In this document: piece after piece, positions 42,082-54,633 of the stretch
Layout of the letters: each line of letters starts with the position of its first letter
How positions within the stretch are numbered: position 1 is the stretch's first letter
Assembly: GCA_946894095.1 (NCBI GenBank)
Contig: OX335653.1
Location: 19,225,001 to 19,289,000, forward strand
Direction of reading: 5' to 3'
Length of the DNA stretch: 64,000 nucleotides
Source: Incurvaria masculella
Lineage: Eukaryota > Arthropoda > Insecta > Lepidoptera > Incurvariidae
Notes under the pieces: model-generated
The model's database searches: none
What the model saw: the letters and a program-made list of their open reading frames with translations, nothing else
Told to the model about the DNA's origin: nothing
Made by a program: the position numbers and the translations under genes

Positions 42082-43863
42082 ATCGAATAACAAGTTGATC
42101 GCCTCCTTTTAGATCCTGATATATTTACTTGTTTGCTGCCATGCCGGCCATTCGTACTGTCTCTGTTTGAACCCTTTCTATGATACGATATTGCAGACGG
42201 TGCCCCAAAGCTGTAGCCTGAACTATTCTAGAGCTATTCAATGCAAGGTTCATGCCATGTGTAGCAACTTTCTACATGCTACGTGCAATGTGCCATTATG
42301 TCGCTGAGCTCTCACTAAGAGGACATTTTTTACTTTCAGATAAAAAAATTGTACAATGTTTCATTGATTTCAAATAAAATTAAAAACACCCACGAACTTA
42401 ACGTAACAACAATTTATTGGTAAAATTGTAATAAACATATTAAAATAAATAAATCTACAAAGGTCTATAAATAAAATATCTCCAAACAAAATAATTTTCA
42501 CCTAATTAATAATAAAGGAGAATGACAAAATCTATTTCCAATGTTCCCAAGCTTGTGTCACTATGGTAAACATAGCATATAATTATTTTAATATTAAGAT
42601 CCTGTTAACCACTAGCGACTCTCTGAGATGTAGACCTCACGAGTCTGTCTTTTTGAACATTTGACATTTTTTAACATTTAAAAAAACTGGCTGGACTAAA
42701 AAATGCTATATAATTATTGAATACGCTCACAACATTTCATTAATCGGTTGGGAAATACGGCCCGTGGAGACCTGAAGTACGAACACTAAAGTATATTTAT
42801 TCCTTCTAATTAAAACTAGGCAATCACTCCCTCTATCCCATACATTGTATAACCTGAAAAGTTTTGGCCGGCAATAGAGGTTGTATACCAGAAATTTGTT
42901 CACTACACCGACAACATCAACATCAACATACGATTTAAGCCTGATCACTCAAAATTTGCGTTGCAAAAGAGTTAATCATTACGTTAATCTCTGATGTTAG
43001 CCTCGAATCGTTATCAGTCCCGACCCATTGATTTAAATAATATTTCATAGTATCAAAAGCCACTATTTTACATTTTGGTAGTCTTATAGGACCTTAAGTA
43101 ATAGAAAAAACGTCGCTATTGATGGAATACAATGCTTTCTTTTCCATAATTATTAGCCTAGCACTGAATTACAATTTCAGTGTCAATTTTGAGTAATCTG
43201 TGGTGCTACCAACAGCTGATAGCAAGCCGACATATTGGGCGCTAGTAGTGCCACCCTGCGGCTCCCAGAGCATCGGTTTTTGTTAGTACGAATGGTTGAC
43301 GCTAGATGGTGCTTTAATTGTCCGTTTCTTTTTAATCATATGCTGTGGGAGAAGGACAGTACTAAAATCAGATCAGGCAGTGCTGAGACTTGCCATACAG
43401 CAAAAATATTTGTCGATTGTTTCAAGGGACTATTTTGTGTTCTGACGCCTGGCAAGTTTAATTTGATGAAAATTGTTACTTGCAACACGATTTCGGGCGA
43501 TTCATCGATCATATTATCGTTAAATGTTATCATAACGGATAAAATTGTACGAGGTGTCGTGCACTCGGGCCTAAGGCTTATTCCATTTGAAAGAAAACTA
43601 AAAACATTAAAGTATACAGGCACAATAAAAAAATATGGAAGCCGAGGCCATTGGCCTGCCTTTCTCCTTTATCTACATGACTATTTACATACTAATTAAC
43701 TGGAAATTAATCTATAACAAAATTCTCCTGTGAAAAAAATTGCAAACAGGCTGACAAGTATTGCTGGTTATCCTGTTTAAACTTATCTATACCCTGAAAA
43801 ATAACTGAGCATAACATTTACACATTTCATGAAATGTTTTTTAACCTCAACAGTTTTCAGATT

Positions 43864-43977
43864 GTACTGTCAAAATTTTGTATGCAGTCTAGCACAGGAC
43901 TAACCATACAAAATGCTATTTAGTCCGGCGATAATCCCCGTATTAAAGTAAGTTCGCCCACTCTGAATACTGCTGAA
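43864..43977 (+). repeat. Short 'TTTAGTCCGGCG' repeat
   Basis: Contains GGACTAACCATACAAAATGC, TTTAGTCCGGCGATAATCC and CCCACTCTGAATACTGCTGA, the latter also at 21640. Confidence 0.7.
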
Positions 43978-44844
43978 AGTGTTTTAACATAATAAAACAT
44001 GTTGGCAATTAAGTTGCTCGATGTACATTTACTCACTTTGCGTACAATGATTTAGGTTCAGAGGCATAAGGAGACATCATCGTTGAAATAACGCCGACGT
44101 ACAAGGTACAAGAGCATATGTTTTAAAAAAGTGACATGTTTAAATGTTATTTCACTTTGATATCTCGATCTGCCACTGGGTCTGAGTCTGGTAAATACTT
44201 TTATCATATTTTTTTTATGAAAATTACATAAAAGCATGACATTTTTTTCTTCAACAATTTTTGCTTTCATTGGAAAACTTGTATTGATTGATGTCCCAGC
44301 ATTGCATAATGTTACTCAATGATCAAAAAATTCAAATCAATCAATCAATATGTTTACATTATTTTTCAGAAATTATAGACTCAATACAATCCAATAAAGA
44401 ATGCATATAAATCAATGTCTGACCTACAATCTTTAAGTCATAACACGCATGTCCTATAATGACAGATTGAAAGTTATTTGATACGGCAAATCAGTAAGGC
44501 AGTTCTTGCTCTAAACTTAAAACCCATTTGATGTGTCGAAAATCTCTTACAGCTAGGAACCAAGGCGCATACTTGGGCTAGTTTCACGCTACGAGGGCTG
44601 CTATTTATGTATTCGGAATAGTCGTGGTACGAGAAATGAGAAATGGGTTCGTATAACTGTTACTAGTGTAAAAACGAAGTATTCATTTTACGCCGAGCAG
44701 TATGGCCGCTACAAATTTCTTGTAGCGCACTGGATCGCGCACGCGGCGCGCCAACGAAAGCCCGTAGGTTGCGAGCCGTCTAGACGCAACGACCCGCCAG
44801 CCGCGACTGTCTCGCTCGCGCAATGGTGGGCGGCACTAGCTGTA

Positions 44845-44970
44845 ACGTCGGTTGAGGCTTGGAGCCGGCGAATCTCATAACTGGAGTTGCGGCAAAGATA
44901 ATACTAATAATTACTTTGTTGCGGCTTGTAGCCGGCGACTCTCGCAACTGGGGTTACCGCCGAAACTGTA
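44845..44970 (+). repeat. Duplicated ~45-bp GC-rich unit
   Basis: GAGGCTTGGAGCCGGCGAAT..CAACTGGAGTTGCGGC-like sequence at about 44848-44895 recurs, diverged, at 44919-44965 (GCGGCTTGTAGCCGGCGACT). The surrounding 44690-45050 is unusually GC-rich and may be part of an unidentified transposon. Confidence 0.5.
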
Positions 44971-45369
44971 ATGCGCGCGCGCACTGCGCACTGTAGTCGA
45001 GAGGGGCTACATTGTTAACGACCGCCGCTGTGGTTTGCTTACAGAAAAAGTCCAACGATTAGTATTTCTAAATGCTAATAGGCATATAAAATAAATGATA
45101 ATTAGGTTTATTTATCATTTGTGTTATATTATTTCTGGGGATTATTTTGTCGAGGATAAAACGTTTTGTCTGACTTCTTAATTGTTTGCGATAACTACAT
45201 AGTAACAAAACCTCTTTCTTGATTTTGATTTTTGTTGAGAATCAGGTCACTGCACTCGAGATTCAGAATTAATATAAGATGATCAAACCATGCTAGATGT
45301 CATTATACCCATTCATGTCCACTTGCAAAAAAAAAAAAAGAGAAGAGAGAGGGAGTTTTTTTTCATTTC

Positions 45370-45965
45370 CTTCTGCAACATTTTCCGCAAACGGCTATCG
45401 GCATCAGCAATAACAGTGAAAAAAACGTTTTCGAAGACCAGTGGAAACGCCCACGACTAATCCGGAATAGCCAACAGGAACAAAAATGTTTCATTGAAAA
45501 TGGTTTTATTGTTTTCTTCAATAATCTCCGTGATGATTGATACAATTTTGCAAACGTTTGAACCAATTTTCATAGTTATTTCTCCACTTAGATTGAGGTA
45601 ACTCCAAAACATGCATTTTGAACTCATCAATGGTTTCTTCTCACTTCGAAAATCGTTGTCCAAGTAGTTTATATTTCATGAATGTTATCAAAAAGAGATC
45701 ATTGGGTATCGAATCTTCATCAAATATTTTGACCCGTCAAATATTTAATCGTTTCGGGCTAAGTGTGACAGCTGGCATTGTCATTATGAAGAATGATCCT
45801 GCATTGTTGATAGTTTTTTCTTATTTCTCCAATGACTTCTAGCAAAAAAATGGCTATGCACCATTCAGAATTAACCGGTTTACAATTTTCTACTGCCACT
45901 CTAACCATATGTGCATTAATTAAAAAATCATGAATGCGTTAAATTTTTTCAATTAAATGAAATTT
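45370..45965 (-). pseudogene. Mariner transposase remnant (Tc1/mariner superfamily)
   Basis: On the minus strand, from about 45960 down, three frames together show VENCKPVNSEWC, IGEIRK, RIILHNDNASCHT, SIPNDLF, KLLGQRFSK, HVLELPQSKWRNNYENWFKR and NCINHHGDYF. These match in order the C-terminal half of mariner transposases, including the second and third acidic catalytic positions (the D of HNDN and the D of PND). Stop codons and at least two frameshifts break it, and the N-terminal DNA-binding half is not visible, so it is dead. Terminal inverted repeats were not found. Confidence 0.85.
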
Positions 45966-46319
45966 TAACATCCCTATAAAAGCACCACAAAAAGTATTCG
46001 TATGACAATACGTTTAGGGTATGCATAGATAGCATTAAACATTTCGAAGTTTACGAAAGATATCAAATTTGGTGCAAAGCAATGCTAGTTTTTCCAATTC
46101 CGGATACATACATAGCAGCCTATGTATTCTGTCTTGCGTGAAAATAAAAACTGTTAACTTCGAAATAGCTCAAGGAAGTTTCACTTAACTTTATTTGGGC
46201 AGCACTTTTCCTATTTTGTATGATTACTGAACACATTAACCTTACCAGTTTACAAGAGGTGAATGACTGCTCCAATTAATCCTGGAAACAAACAAAAATG
46301 TAAGCAGTTTTTTTTTATG

Positions 46320-46650
46320 TACATGGAGAGCTAATATACCAAGTGTCATGATCCTAACACACCACAAGGGAAGTGGGTGCTTGACTATTGGCTACATTGA
46401 ACTGGATGGAAAACATGGACAATTTTCATTGCCGTTTCGACCATCAGTAATTCAAAGCGATAGTACTAGGGATTAATACTACCACCTAGTTAGTAAGGAT
46501 GGGACCTACAGTTTAAGGTGGAATCCGAACCACGAACTCAATGGTTGAAAACGGTCACTCGTCTAGAACAGCACTTAGAGCTGCTTCACCAAGCTAATCG
46601 AACCGCAAGGCGTCGCGCCGCTGGGCTGCCGAGGCTGATTACAAATGTTA
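46320..46650 (-). mobile_element. SINE, antisense
   Basis: Runs from CTAATATACCAAGTGTCATG through GGCTACATTGAACTGGATGG and ACCTAGTTAGTAAGGATGGG to a head portion (CAAGGCGTCGCGCCGCTGGG) like that at 53100-53190. The head differs from the 15948 copy, suggesting a subfamily. Confidence 0.75.
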
Positions 46651-46879
46651 AATTAATTCACAAGGTTTAACCTTAAGACTTAATAATAGCTTAGTCTTTT
46701 AAGCTGTGTACTTTTGTAGAAATGTCAGTGGGCATTTGCCACACTTAAGACAACTATTCCTAACAAAAAAACTGATAAATGTCCATAAACTGACAGATTG
46801 TAGTTTTCATTACAAAAAAAAAACATGAGCTCTTGTGTTATTGTAGATCTACAAATTACACAACAAAAGTACCGACAGC

Positions 46880-47050
46880 AGAATAAACCGCCCGCATTGG
46901 ATGAAACTATGGTTGAAGCGGAGATAAAATTGTTTTCTATCCAGTTCAGTGTAGCCGTGCTCATAAAGGGAAGATCCTGGCATCTAATTCTTTCGGGAAT
47001 ACACCCCATTCCCTAATTTCAGAACAGTAGTTGTGTGGTGTCAGATTGCA
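46880..47050 (+). mobile_element. SINE 3' part
   Basis: Contains CGCATTGGATGAAACTATGG, CCAGTTCAGTGTAGCCGTGC and TAGTTGTGTGGTGTCAG of the 15948 family. No head. Confidence 0.7.
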
Positions 47051-47719
47051 TTTAAAAAAATATCTATTCCCAAGGAAAAGCTGAACTTTTCACAATACTA
47101 ATTTAGGGTCAGATGCTTCTTCTAGTGTGGAAAGCGAAAATGTTCAACTTAGGATTGATGAAAATTGTTTAGTATTCAGAAACGCTCAGATACATGCCAT
47201 TCATATTTGCAGCGAATGTAAGAGGCACAGTTCTCCTAACCATGAACATAATTTTAACCATAGAGGTTAAACAACCTCTTGACCTTTATTTCTGTATTTT
47301 TTTTAACTTAGTAGTTTACTTTTCTTCCTTACATACTTTTTAATTTTTACTATGTTATATCAACTTAAAAGATATTTTATGTTAAGCGCGGCATAGGGCG
47401 TACGCCAAGACCTATTAAGGTGCCCGATGACGCCCATGGGGTTTCGAGCCTTCAGGGGGGCCGTGCCAGCCGGATAAAAGATGGATCATTCAGCTTATAC
47501 TGCTACACTGGACACCTAACTAAGGGTTTAGAAGTAACAAGTTTGAACATTGGTAATGAATAAAAAAGAGTCACTCTTCACAACGTTCTCACTCATGCAG
47601 CACTGATAGCGCTCGGCACGGGAAAAGACAATGCAGGGCGAGACAAAATATTTACACATAATCTTAACTTTATAACACTATAAGATCATTGATACAAGAC
47701 ATTTTTGTAATGAACAAGT

Positions 47720-47815
47720 GCTCCCCACACACATATATACATGCACGCTCACCCTCACCCTCTATCACACACCCTCACACACCCACATACACAAACACCA
47801 CATCTAGCCCTCGCA
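47720..47815. repeat. CA-rich low-complexity tract
   Basis: Loosely repeated CACACACCCTCAC-type words over ~95 bp. No gene. Confidence 0.6.
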
Positions 47816-48281
47816 CATACTCATTTTAAACTAATAGTCCCATTTGCACAGTAGTAACAATAAAACTCTTAAATTTATTAAATGTTATGACTATAACTAG
47901 GTGGACTACAGACAATATTTTAAAGACTGAAAACGTAGACTCAATTATGTATAATATAGTGGTAATATTTTATTAGCTTTTGGACTGTTATATTTACGTT
48001 ATAAGCTGTTGATTACCCAAATAAAATAAATAAATAAAGATGCATGTCTGTAGATGAAGCTGTGTTGTGCTGTGATCATACCATTTGGCTCTCTGTCATC
48101 TCTACCTACCCCTCCGGGAGAGCGGCGTGAAGGATGTGAAGACGTATGTATAACACTGGACGGGGGATATGTATAATGTATAACGGGGACAAGAGCACAG
48201 TCAGTGCTTTGTGAGCCGCTCGTTCATTCAACAATAAATCGAACACCACACACTAACCCGCAGGAGAATTGGCTATCTGCG

Positions 48282-51243
48282 TCACTGCTTCGTTTCGACG
48301 GTGGGCTCCTGCTTCTCGATGTAGTGGTAGTTGAGGAAGCGCACGCCCTGCGTGATCTGCGCGCACTCGTTGGTGGCGTGGCACGCGAACAGGAGCATGT
48401 TCCGCGGCTGCACGCGCCACGCGAACCGCATGAAGCACAGCGAGTACGCGCAGAGAGCTGCGGGAGACGGGACGAATTTTAATGACTGTCAGTACGGGCG
48501 TAGCAGCTGCCTTCTCGACAATGGGCTGAAGGTCGGCTCAAAACGTCGGAGAATGTCTCCTCCCGCCGCGTGAAAAGCCGTGATTTTTTTAGCTGTCCAG
48601 TGGATTTGCCTAACTTATTATTTTATGTAACTGGAGATAGATGTACAGCTCGTGGTCTAGGGGCTAGAGGACTTGCCTTTCATGCGAGCAGTCTCGATGG
48701 TCTCGTGACATGCAGTAGCCGCGTATTTTTTCTACGGGTACCTCAACATTTACCCAAATACACTTTTATCAAACTCTATGTTAAACTAATTGCATTAGAA
48801 CTGTTGCCGAAATTCAACAAATATACATAGATACTTACTTCCCATTAAAAAGGTCTGGGTTCAAATCCCCGCCACCTTCATGCGCCACTTTCTCTGAGTT
48901 GGATAAGTGCATTGTGCTACGAATGCGAGCTTTCCATGGTTTGGAATTCATGTAAAACTGTAGGCCCCTCCTCCCACTACAAGGTGATAGGGATCCCAGG
49001 TACTTATATTCTTCTACTCTTTTGATCTCTGCATGTTGAGACATGTGGAAGGGGACATGACTCGGACCCGATCCAGATTTGAAAACCATAATTTCTGTTT
49101 TCCCATCATTGGCAAATATTGAGGCGTAGGACGTTTATTATTTGCAGTGAACTCAGTTAAAAAAATATGTGCAACTATTTGTGTGATAGATGCACCTTGG
49201 ACCAATTTGTATTAAGCATGCTGATTTTTTGCCCGTGAGCTATGCAGACTCTATATATTCATCTATGTGCCATGTCATTTGATTATCTCAACTTGTATGT
49301 TAGAGAGGTCTTCAACTCTTTGAGATAAAATACATCACACTATATTGAAGAAGCTGAATCTTATCTACGGACAGATAGGCCACACATTTATGTAGGTACC
49401 TACATTAATACTGATACCATTCTGTATGCTCATATAGCTTCCGTCCTATGATGTAAGAAGCTCTTTGAATCTTATGATTTATTGAGTGGCAGAGGAACTA
49501 TTCAATTAGCCTCTATAAGGACTTACCAAGTGTCATTTTGCCACTAATAAAGCTGGGATGTTTCTTTGTATCGGCAATGGCTGCTAGAGGAATGCCCCAG
49601 TTTGCTACTGGCCCCCAGAAATGTGTGCTGAAATCAAGGACATCTTAATAAGATTATTTCTTACAACACTATGAAGTATGTGCTTTATTTCATGAGCTTA
49701 TTAGCTCATTGTTAAACAAAATTCATTAAATTGCTTCAATATTAAAGGATGTATCATTATTTCTATATCAATGATGGAGGCGCTGTCTGTTCAGAAAGGG
49801 ATTGCATCTGTACCTATTCCTTGTTCTCACACAAAACCTCCCTGCGGCTGTAGGATAAGATAAATTTATGATTAACGCAGAAGATAGACGAACAAACAAA
49901 ACAAATTAAATGTGTACGTGACTTCTGGCCGAATCGGTTAAATGCCATGAAATGGTCGTCAATGTAGAAAATATATTAATTTTTTTGGCACAGAAGGAAC
50001 TGCTGTCAGGGTTCAGTGATATCGTGGTGTGGTATCCAGTTAGCACAAGCAGACAAAATCCGAACTAATTTTAAACATTCAATTAGCGTCACCCTTAAAA
50101 TACTCGATACTGACCACCAGAATCAACAGAGAGGTGCACATGTTCGATGCTAGGATTTTCAATAAGTTGTACCCCTCAGTGAGGGAAACTAAATTGATTT
50201 ATTAATATATAAGCTGTACTCAAAGATAATCCATGTTACTTAGCAGAATGTACATTTCCTCCATTAGATATTGCAGATATTTAAATTTCTTTGTTCATTT
50301 TAATGTTTTTGTTTTTATTGACCGAGCGATGCGCAAAGCACAAGCATAGCATCTCCGTTTCAGCTTGGGAAAAATTGGTTAATGTGTCTGTCCGACAGTC
50401 TGGCTGCTCTCCTCTCTCTCTCTTTCTGCTTCACGGTCGATTATACATACGTACGTATTACATTCCTTAATAATAAGCGGCGTAACTGTTTAGTACGAAA
50501 AAGTATATTTATTTAAGTTAACCTAGGATTGGCTCTAGCGCCTGATGCCAATTACGATTTTGGTGATGACGGCAATATGTTTGAATGTTCAATCTATGCA
50601 GTCCATGTCCCCAACGCAGAATGCGTTAAACAAATGTATGTAGGTATAATCTTAAACACTGTGTTAGTAGGAGGCATTCATTACAGGAGAAGGGACTGTA
50701 GAATTCCAAATTATGGGTATACAGCCTGTGGCGAAATTGGTAGACTCAATACCCACGAGCGGTATGTTTTGCTGTTTTGGGTCCAGCCTTGTAGTAAATT
50801 CGTAAAGTAGTTCTTTTTACTGGACTCTTTCTTTCATTAATGTGTCCTTGCTTCACGGTCGATTATACATGCATACATATCACATTCCTTGGAATAAGCG
50901 ACGTACCTGCTTATTACGAAAAAGTATATTTTCTTAATTTAGGAAATTTGTGCAAAAATGTCACAAAATGTGTCTTTCGGGAGTGATATAATTTTGTTGG
51001 ACCTCGGTTGAAACCTGGTTCTATGGCTCTCATATGTTTATTGAAGCGAATGAATACTGAGTTGCATGTCTTAACACTAGTGACTAATGCCACATTCTAT
51101 TTTATGACCAAAAATATTTTTTTGTTAAAGAAAACAATATGAATCATATCCGATCGTTCAAAAAATACAACATACCTCATCAAATAGTCCCGGAACTCCT
51201 TGCTCTTCAGTTGGCCGAACAATCTCTGCACGTACTTACTCAT
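48282..51243 (-). CDS. Mitochondrial pyruvate carrier 1 (MPC1)
   Basis: Three exons on the minus strand: 51176-51243, 49527-49627, 48282-48457 (phases 2 and 1), giving 114 residues. MPC1 pairs with MPC2 in the inner membrane to import pyruvate into the matrix. Seen: the N-terminal amphipathic stretch [22 protein letters not shown]; the signature [20 protein letters not shown], with HFWGP conserved in the family; [20 protein letters not shown]; then [20 protein letters not shown] and a hydrophilic tail ending VETKQ. This matches the human 109-residue protein from end to end. The start is the first Met in a short first exon, as in other animals. Introns hold a SINE with an insertion and the tRNA-like repeat. 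It converges with Warts. Confidence 0.96.
48640..49000 (+). mobile_element. SINE split by ~158-bp insertion
   Basis: The head (CAGCTCGTGGTCTAGGGGCT) stops near 48690 and resumes near 48848 at GGTCTGGGTTCAAATCC (B box), followed by the usual CTGAGTTGGATAAGTGCATT body. The AT-rich piece between is foreign to the family. Lies antisense in MPC1 intron 2. Confidence 0.7.
50405..50500 (+). mobile_element. Tail fragment of the tRNA-like repeat
   Basis: Contains TGCTTCACGGTCGATTATAC and CATTCCTTAATAATAAGCGG, the tail seen after the tRNA-like part at 33600 and 50850. Lies ~220 bp upstream of the next copy. Confidence 0.55.
50716..50905 (+). mobile_element. tRNA-like repeat, second copy
   Basis: A-box-like TGGCGAAATTGG (50729-50740), B-box region decayed (TTTTGGGTCC), then GTAGTTCTTTTTACTGGACT and the TTGCTTCACGGTCGATTATA tail. 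Matches 33480-33665. Lies in MPC1 intron 1. Confidence 0.6.
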
Positions 51244-52716
51244 GATGGCAAGGTGATTCTAAAAAATATATTAAAGTTTAATTTTTTTGCAAACTAAAAG
51301 TTAGAGTTACATAACCCAGAAAATACAGTATGTAGATTGAATTAATTTAATTTGGAACATTGAACATTTACATTCAAATCACCTTGAATTTAATTTACTG
51401 AAGATTTTAACCTCAAAAATTGACCTCGGCCAAGATCAAAAGAATATTCGGGATTTTAAATGAACCAGTAAGTACCACCATAAGAATTTTATTTGCTAGA
51501 TGAATCTTACCTCTCCAATTAAATGGTAGCCCCCTCTAAATTACTATTTCAACTGATTTAAACTATAAATTCCGATCTCTTTTTCAGATCACCACCAAGG
51601 TTCACAGCACAGACAGAATAATTATTATCCGTTAGGATATTTTATGTTCTGTGCTATTTAGGTATTTTCTTAAATCGGGTTTAGTAACATTTAATTTTCT
51701 GGGCTTGTTTTGGGGACTTTTAATACCCGGACTAAACCGGTTTTGTATGGTTAGTCCGGTATAATACTAAACTACTATATGTATAACTAAAGTTATGCTA
51801 TAAAGTTATGTGCAACGTTTTGACAGGTTTGCTCTGAATATTTTTTGTTGAATAGTTATATTCTGTGGTATGTAGGTCGTGGTCCGATTTGAACTATCGG
51901 TACCTAAAGCGCGTTCATATGAACGCTGACGGCCCTCAAAATGGCGTCCCGTGAGTTATGAAAGACATTAGTGAAGGGATGCCATATATTTGAAGCATAT
52001 CCATGCATTCCAAGATAAGTTGATGTGTTTCTTTTAATTGCCTTCTGCTATTTAAGATAAGTATGTAATTCAGATTCCAATAAGTAATAAAAAAATATTG
52101 TGCAAATAAAGTATGTTTTTTCAATCGTCGGACGGAAAACTATAATTCGTGAACGGTATGACATCATGTTTACGTCACTCAATGCCGTACAAAGTGCTCT
52201 CGCTTTGGAGATAGGGTACTGTGTCTACCAATGTTAATGTCAAGTTGGAAGTTCCTATACGGCTATATACATGGTCTAACGACCATGTTGTTTTACAACC
52301 CTTTAATGTTTTTCAGGTAAAAATCCAAATTCAGTTGAGAGGAATTGATTAGATTCAAATGTGAGGTGAACTACTACAACTAATGTAAATTGTTCCATGT
52401 CTTTGTTGTTTTGTTTTCGCAAGCGCGCACACGAACTTGTTTGAAACTTTATCTCGGGACTGAAAATTGGTAATGCAGATTAAATTGAAGAAGGCAAAAA
52501 GCAAAATAATGCTTATCCGCTCAAGCGAGCCGCAGTGCGAGGATGGAAAATTTGCAACTTGCGACGACGCACAGAATACGACTGAAGGAACGTCAAAACT
52601 GGACTTAGTTTCGCTATACTTTTTTAGAAAAAGAAGCGTCCACCGCTCATTACTAAAGATTAAATAATTAAATTAACCAAAGACATTCAATCTGAAATAG
52701 AGCGTGTATTACTTGA
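51244..52716. other. MPC1 upstream region, no gene seen
   Basis: AT-rich. Contains the inverted short repeat at 51700-51842. Small ORFs at 51936-52124 and 52467-52667 are not recognisable. Confidence 0.4.
51700..51842 (-). repeat. Short 'TTTAGTCCGGCG' repeat, inverted
   Basis: Reads TTTTGTATGGTTAGTCCGGT and GTTTTGACAGGTTTGCTCTG, the complement-side pattern of the family, more diverged in the middle. Confidence 0.5.
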
Positions 52717-52785
52717 TAAAAAAAACTGGCCAAGTGGGAATCGAACTCGCACACGAAGGATTCCGTACCATCGTATAAGATTAAC
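52717..52785 (+). repeat. 5' piece of 'GGCCAAGTGCGAG' repeat
   Basis: AAAAAAACTGGCCAAGTGGG through TTCCGTACCATCGTATAAG, then it stops abruptly before the SINE. Confidence 0.65.
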
Positions 52786-52824
52786 CTAAAATAAATCAGT
52801 GGATAATTTTTTTTTTATGTGACT

Positions 52825-53190
52825 GGACATGGATGGCTAATACCACACCTTCTGTCATGGTATTAGCCCAACACACCACATGGGAACTAGGTGCCATGCC
52901 AGGACCTTCCTTATATTGCACGGCTACATTGAACTGGATGGAAAACACGGACAATTTTCATTGCCGCTTCGACCATCGTTCATCCAATGCGGTGGTACCA
53001 ACCCGGGCGGGATTAACCCTACCACCTAGTAAGTAAGGAAGGGGACCTACAGTTTAACGTGGAATCCGAACCACGGCCAGCCTCTCTCAACGGTCGAATG
53101 GTCACCCATCCAAGACCAGACCTGACCCAGCGTTGCTTAACTTCGGAGAGCGATAGCCGAAGTGTCGCGCCACTGGGCCACTGAGGCTAT
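52825..53190 (-). mobile_element. SINE, antisense, near full length
   Basis: Well preserved from ATGGATGGCTAATACCACAC through CGGCTACATTGAACTGGATG to a head region with TGGGCCACTGAGGCT, like 46560-46650. Confidence 0.8.
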
Positions 53191-54108
53191 TGTGTTGGAG
53201 CTTGTTTAGGCGAATCTGATTGACGCTGGGTTTCTTGCCTTGGTACTGTTTGTGGCAAAGGACTTTAGTTTGAGATTGGCGAGGGAGCTGTGTGCTTGAC
53301 TAAGCCGAAATGCGCTGCGGTGTTATTGTTTACACAGACGCCACCTGTTCCCATGGCAGTGTTGGCTACGCGACTGACTGAGCCACGAAACCTGACTGAT
53401 TTGCAGTAAATACTATCACAAATGTAGTAGGATATTTGTTAAATCGTTTAAGTTATTGATTAAAAAGCAGTAACTTTGCTGATGTATTTATTCATTAGCA
53501 CATAATATACAATTACCGACTACATTTCAGTAAGTAAGCGACATGCTGCAATTTTAATGCAGTTTAGTTGGTAATTATAAGCAAAAAATCAATTATAATT
53601 ACAACACGATTTTTGATACATTAGTAGTTACTGTATTTTAGTTTATATGTTTACAAGAGTGATAGTTTATAGAGTAAAATTGAGCTATTTACTGCACTTT
53701 ACTGCGCTTTATTTAGTATCGCATTATATTATGATTTGGAAACGATGATGGCAACTGCAATTACACATTCGGTTTTTTAACTTGTCGTTAGTTCCTAGTT
53801 CATTTACATATTTGATAGATTTTTCTACACATTTATTCTATCAGAATACATAACCGGTTAATTTAATATATCCGCCGTGATATGCTCGTTCAGCTTTAAT
53901 ATTCAGTTAAAAAGTGACAAATTATCACTTGCTGCGTTTTAAGGCCTGCAAGGCTGTAAGGGCTTCAATTCAATTGTAACGCGTAGCAAGTTTGAGTGAA
54001 GGTACTTCCACTCAAAATCGTAGCAACTTATTGGGCGCTCGGACTGCCGGCCTCAGGTAAAAACAACCCATCATTTGCCCTCAGGTTGATTTTAAAACCC
54101 AGCATAAA
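53191..54108. other. No gene seen
   Basis: AT-rich, ending with a dispersed repeat at 53950-54060 that shares CCACTCAAAATCGT and GGGCGCTCGGACTGC with 32340-32405. Confidence 0.4.
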
Positions 54109-54377
54109 GGTTCCGTACCCAAGGGTGCCAACGGAACCCTTTTACTAAGTCTCCGCTGTCCGTCCGTCCATCCTTCCGTCCGTCCGTCTGTCACAGGGCT
54201 GTAACCGTAATGGTGGCAGCTAAAAATTTCACAGTGTGTTATTCATTATGCCGCTATAACAACAAATAAATAAAATTAAAAATAATACAATTTTGAAACG
54301 TGTTTTTTTTTCAATATTGTACGATGGTACGGAACCCTTCGTGTGCGAGTCCGACTCGCACTTAACCGGTTTTTCTA
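54109..54377 (-). repeat. Lepidopteran 'GGCCAAGTGCGAG' repeat, antisense
   Basis: From AAAGGTTCCGTACCCAAGGG to CTCGCACTTAACCGGTTTTT. Internal CCGTCC tetranucleotide run is modestly expanded. Ends ~260 bp before the LRPAP1 start codon. Confidence 0.85.
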
Positions 54378-54633
54378 TAGTTTTGTGGATGTTGGTAGAC
54401 GACAAAGAATGTTCAGAACAAATTTAGGCATAGAATGCAAAAAATTGCTATTCCGTCAGGCTGTATAGCGAAAGCTTTTGCCTGTCCAACAAAAAAAAAA
54501 ATGTTATTCCGTCATCCGTTTGGAATAAGTATTTTTTGCTTTTTTGTTTGGTAGGTTTAGGTATGTAATTGAACACAAATTAATTTAATTTGTTAATGAA
54601 TATTTGCAATTCTGACTGTCCACCAAGCGCAGC

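Larger units (their letters stand above)
42082..45360. other. No assignable gene
   Basis: AT-rich except near 44690-45050. A 154-codon frame (43235-43699, plus) and a 95-codon frame opposite it (43336-43623, minus) are the longest; neither has a recognisable domain and both could be chance. The 73-codon frame at 42727-42948 (minus) lies upstream, in minus-strand terms, of possible AATAAA signals, but nothing else supports a gene. Confidence 0.4.

Noticed and set aside
47720..47815. Regulatory or structured RNA at the CA-rich tract
   Set aside because: Simple low-complexity sequence with no stem or conserved element visible.
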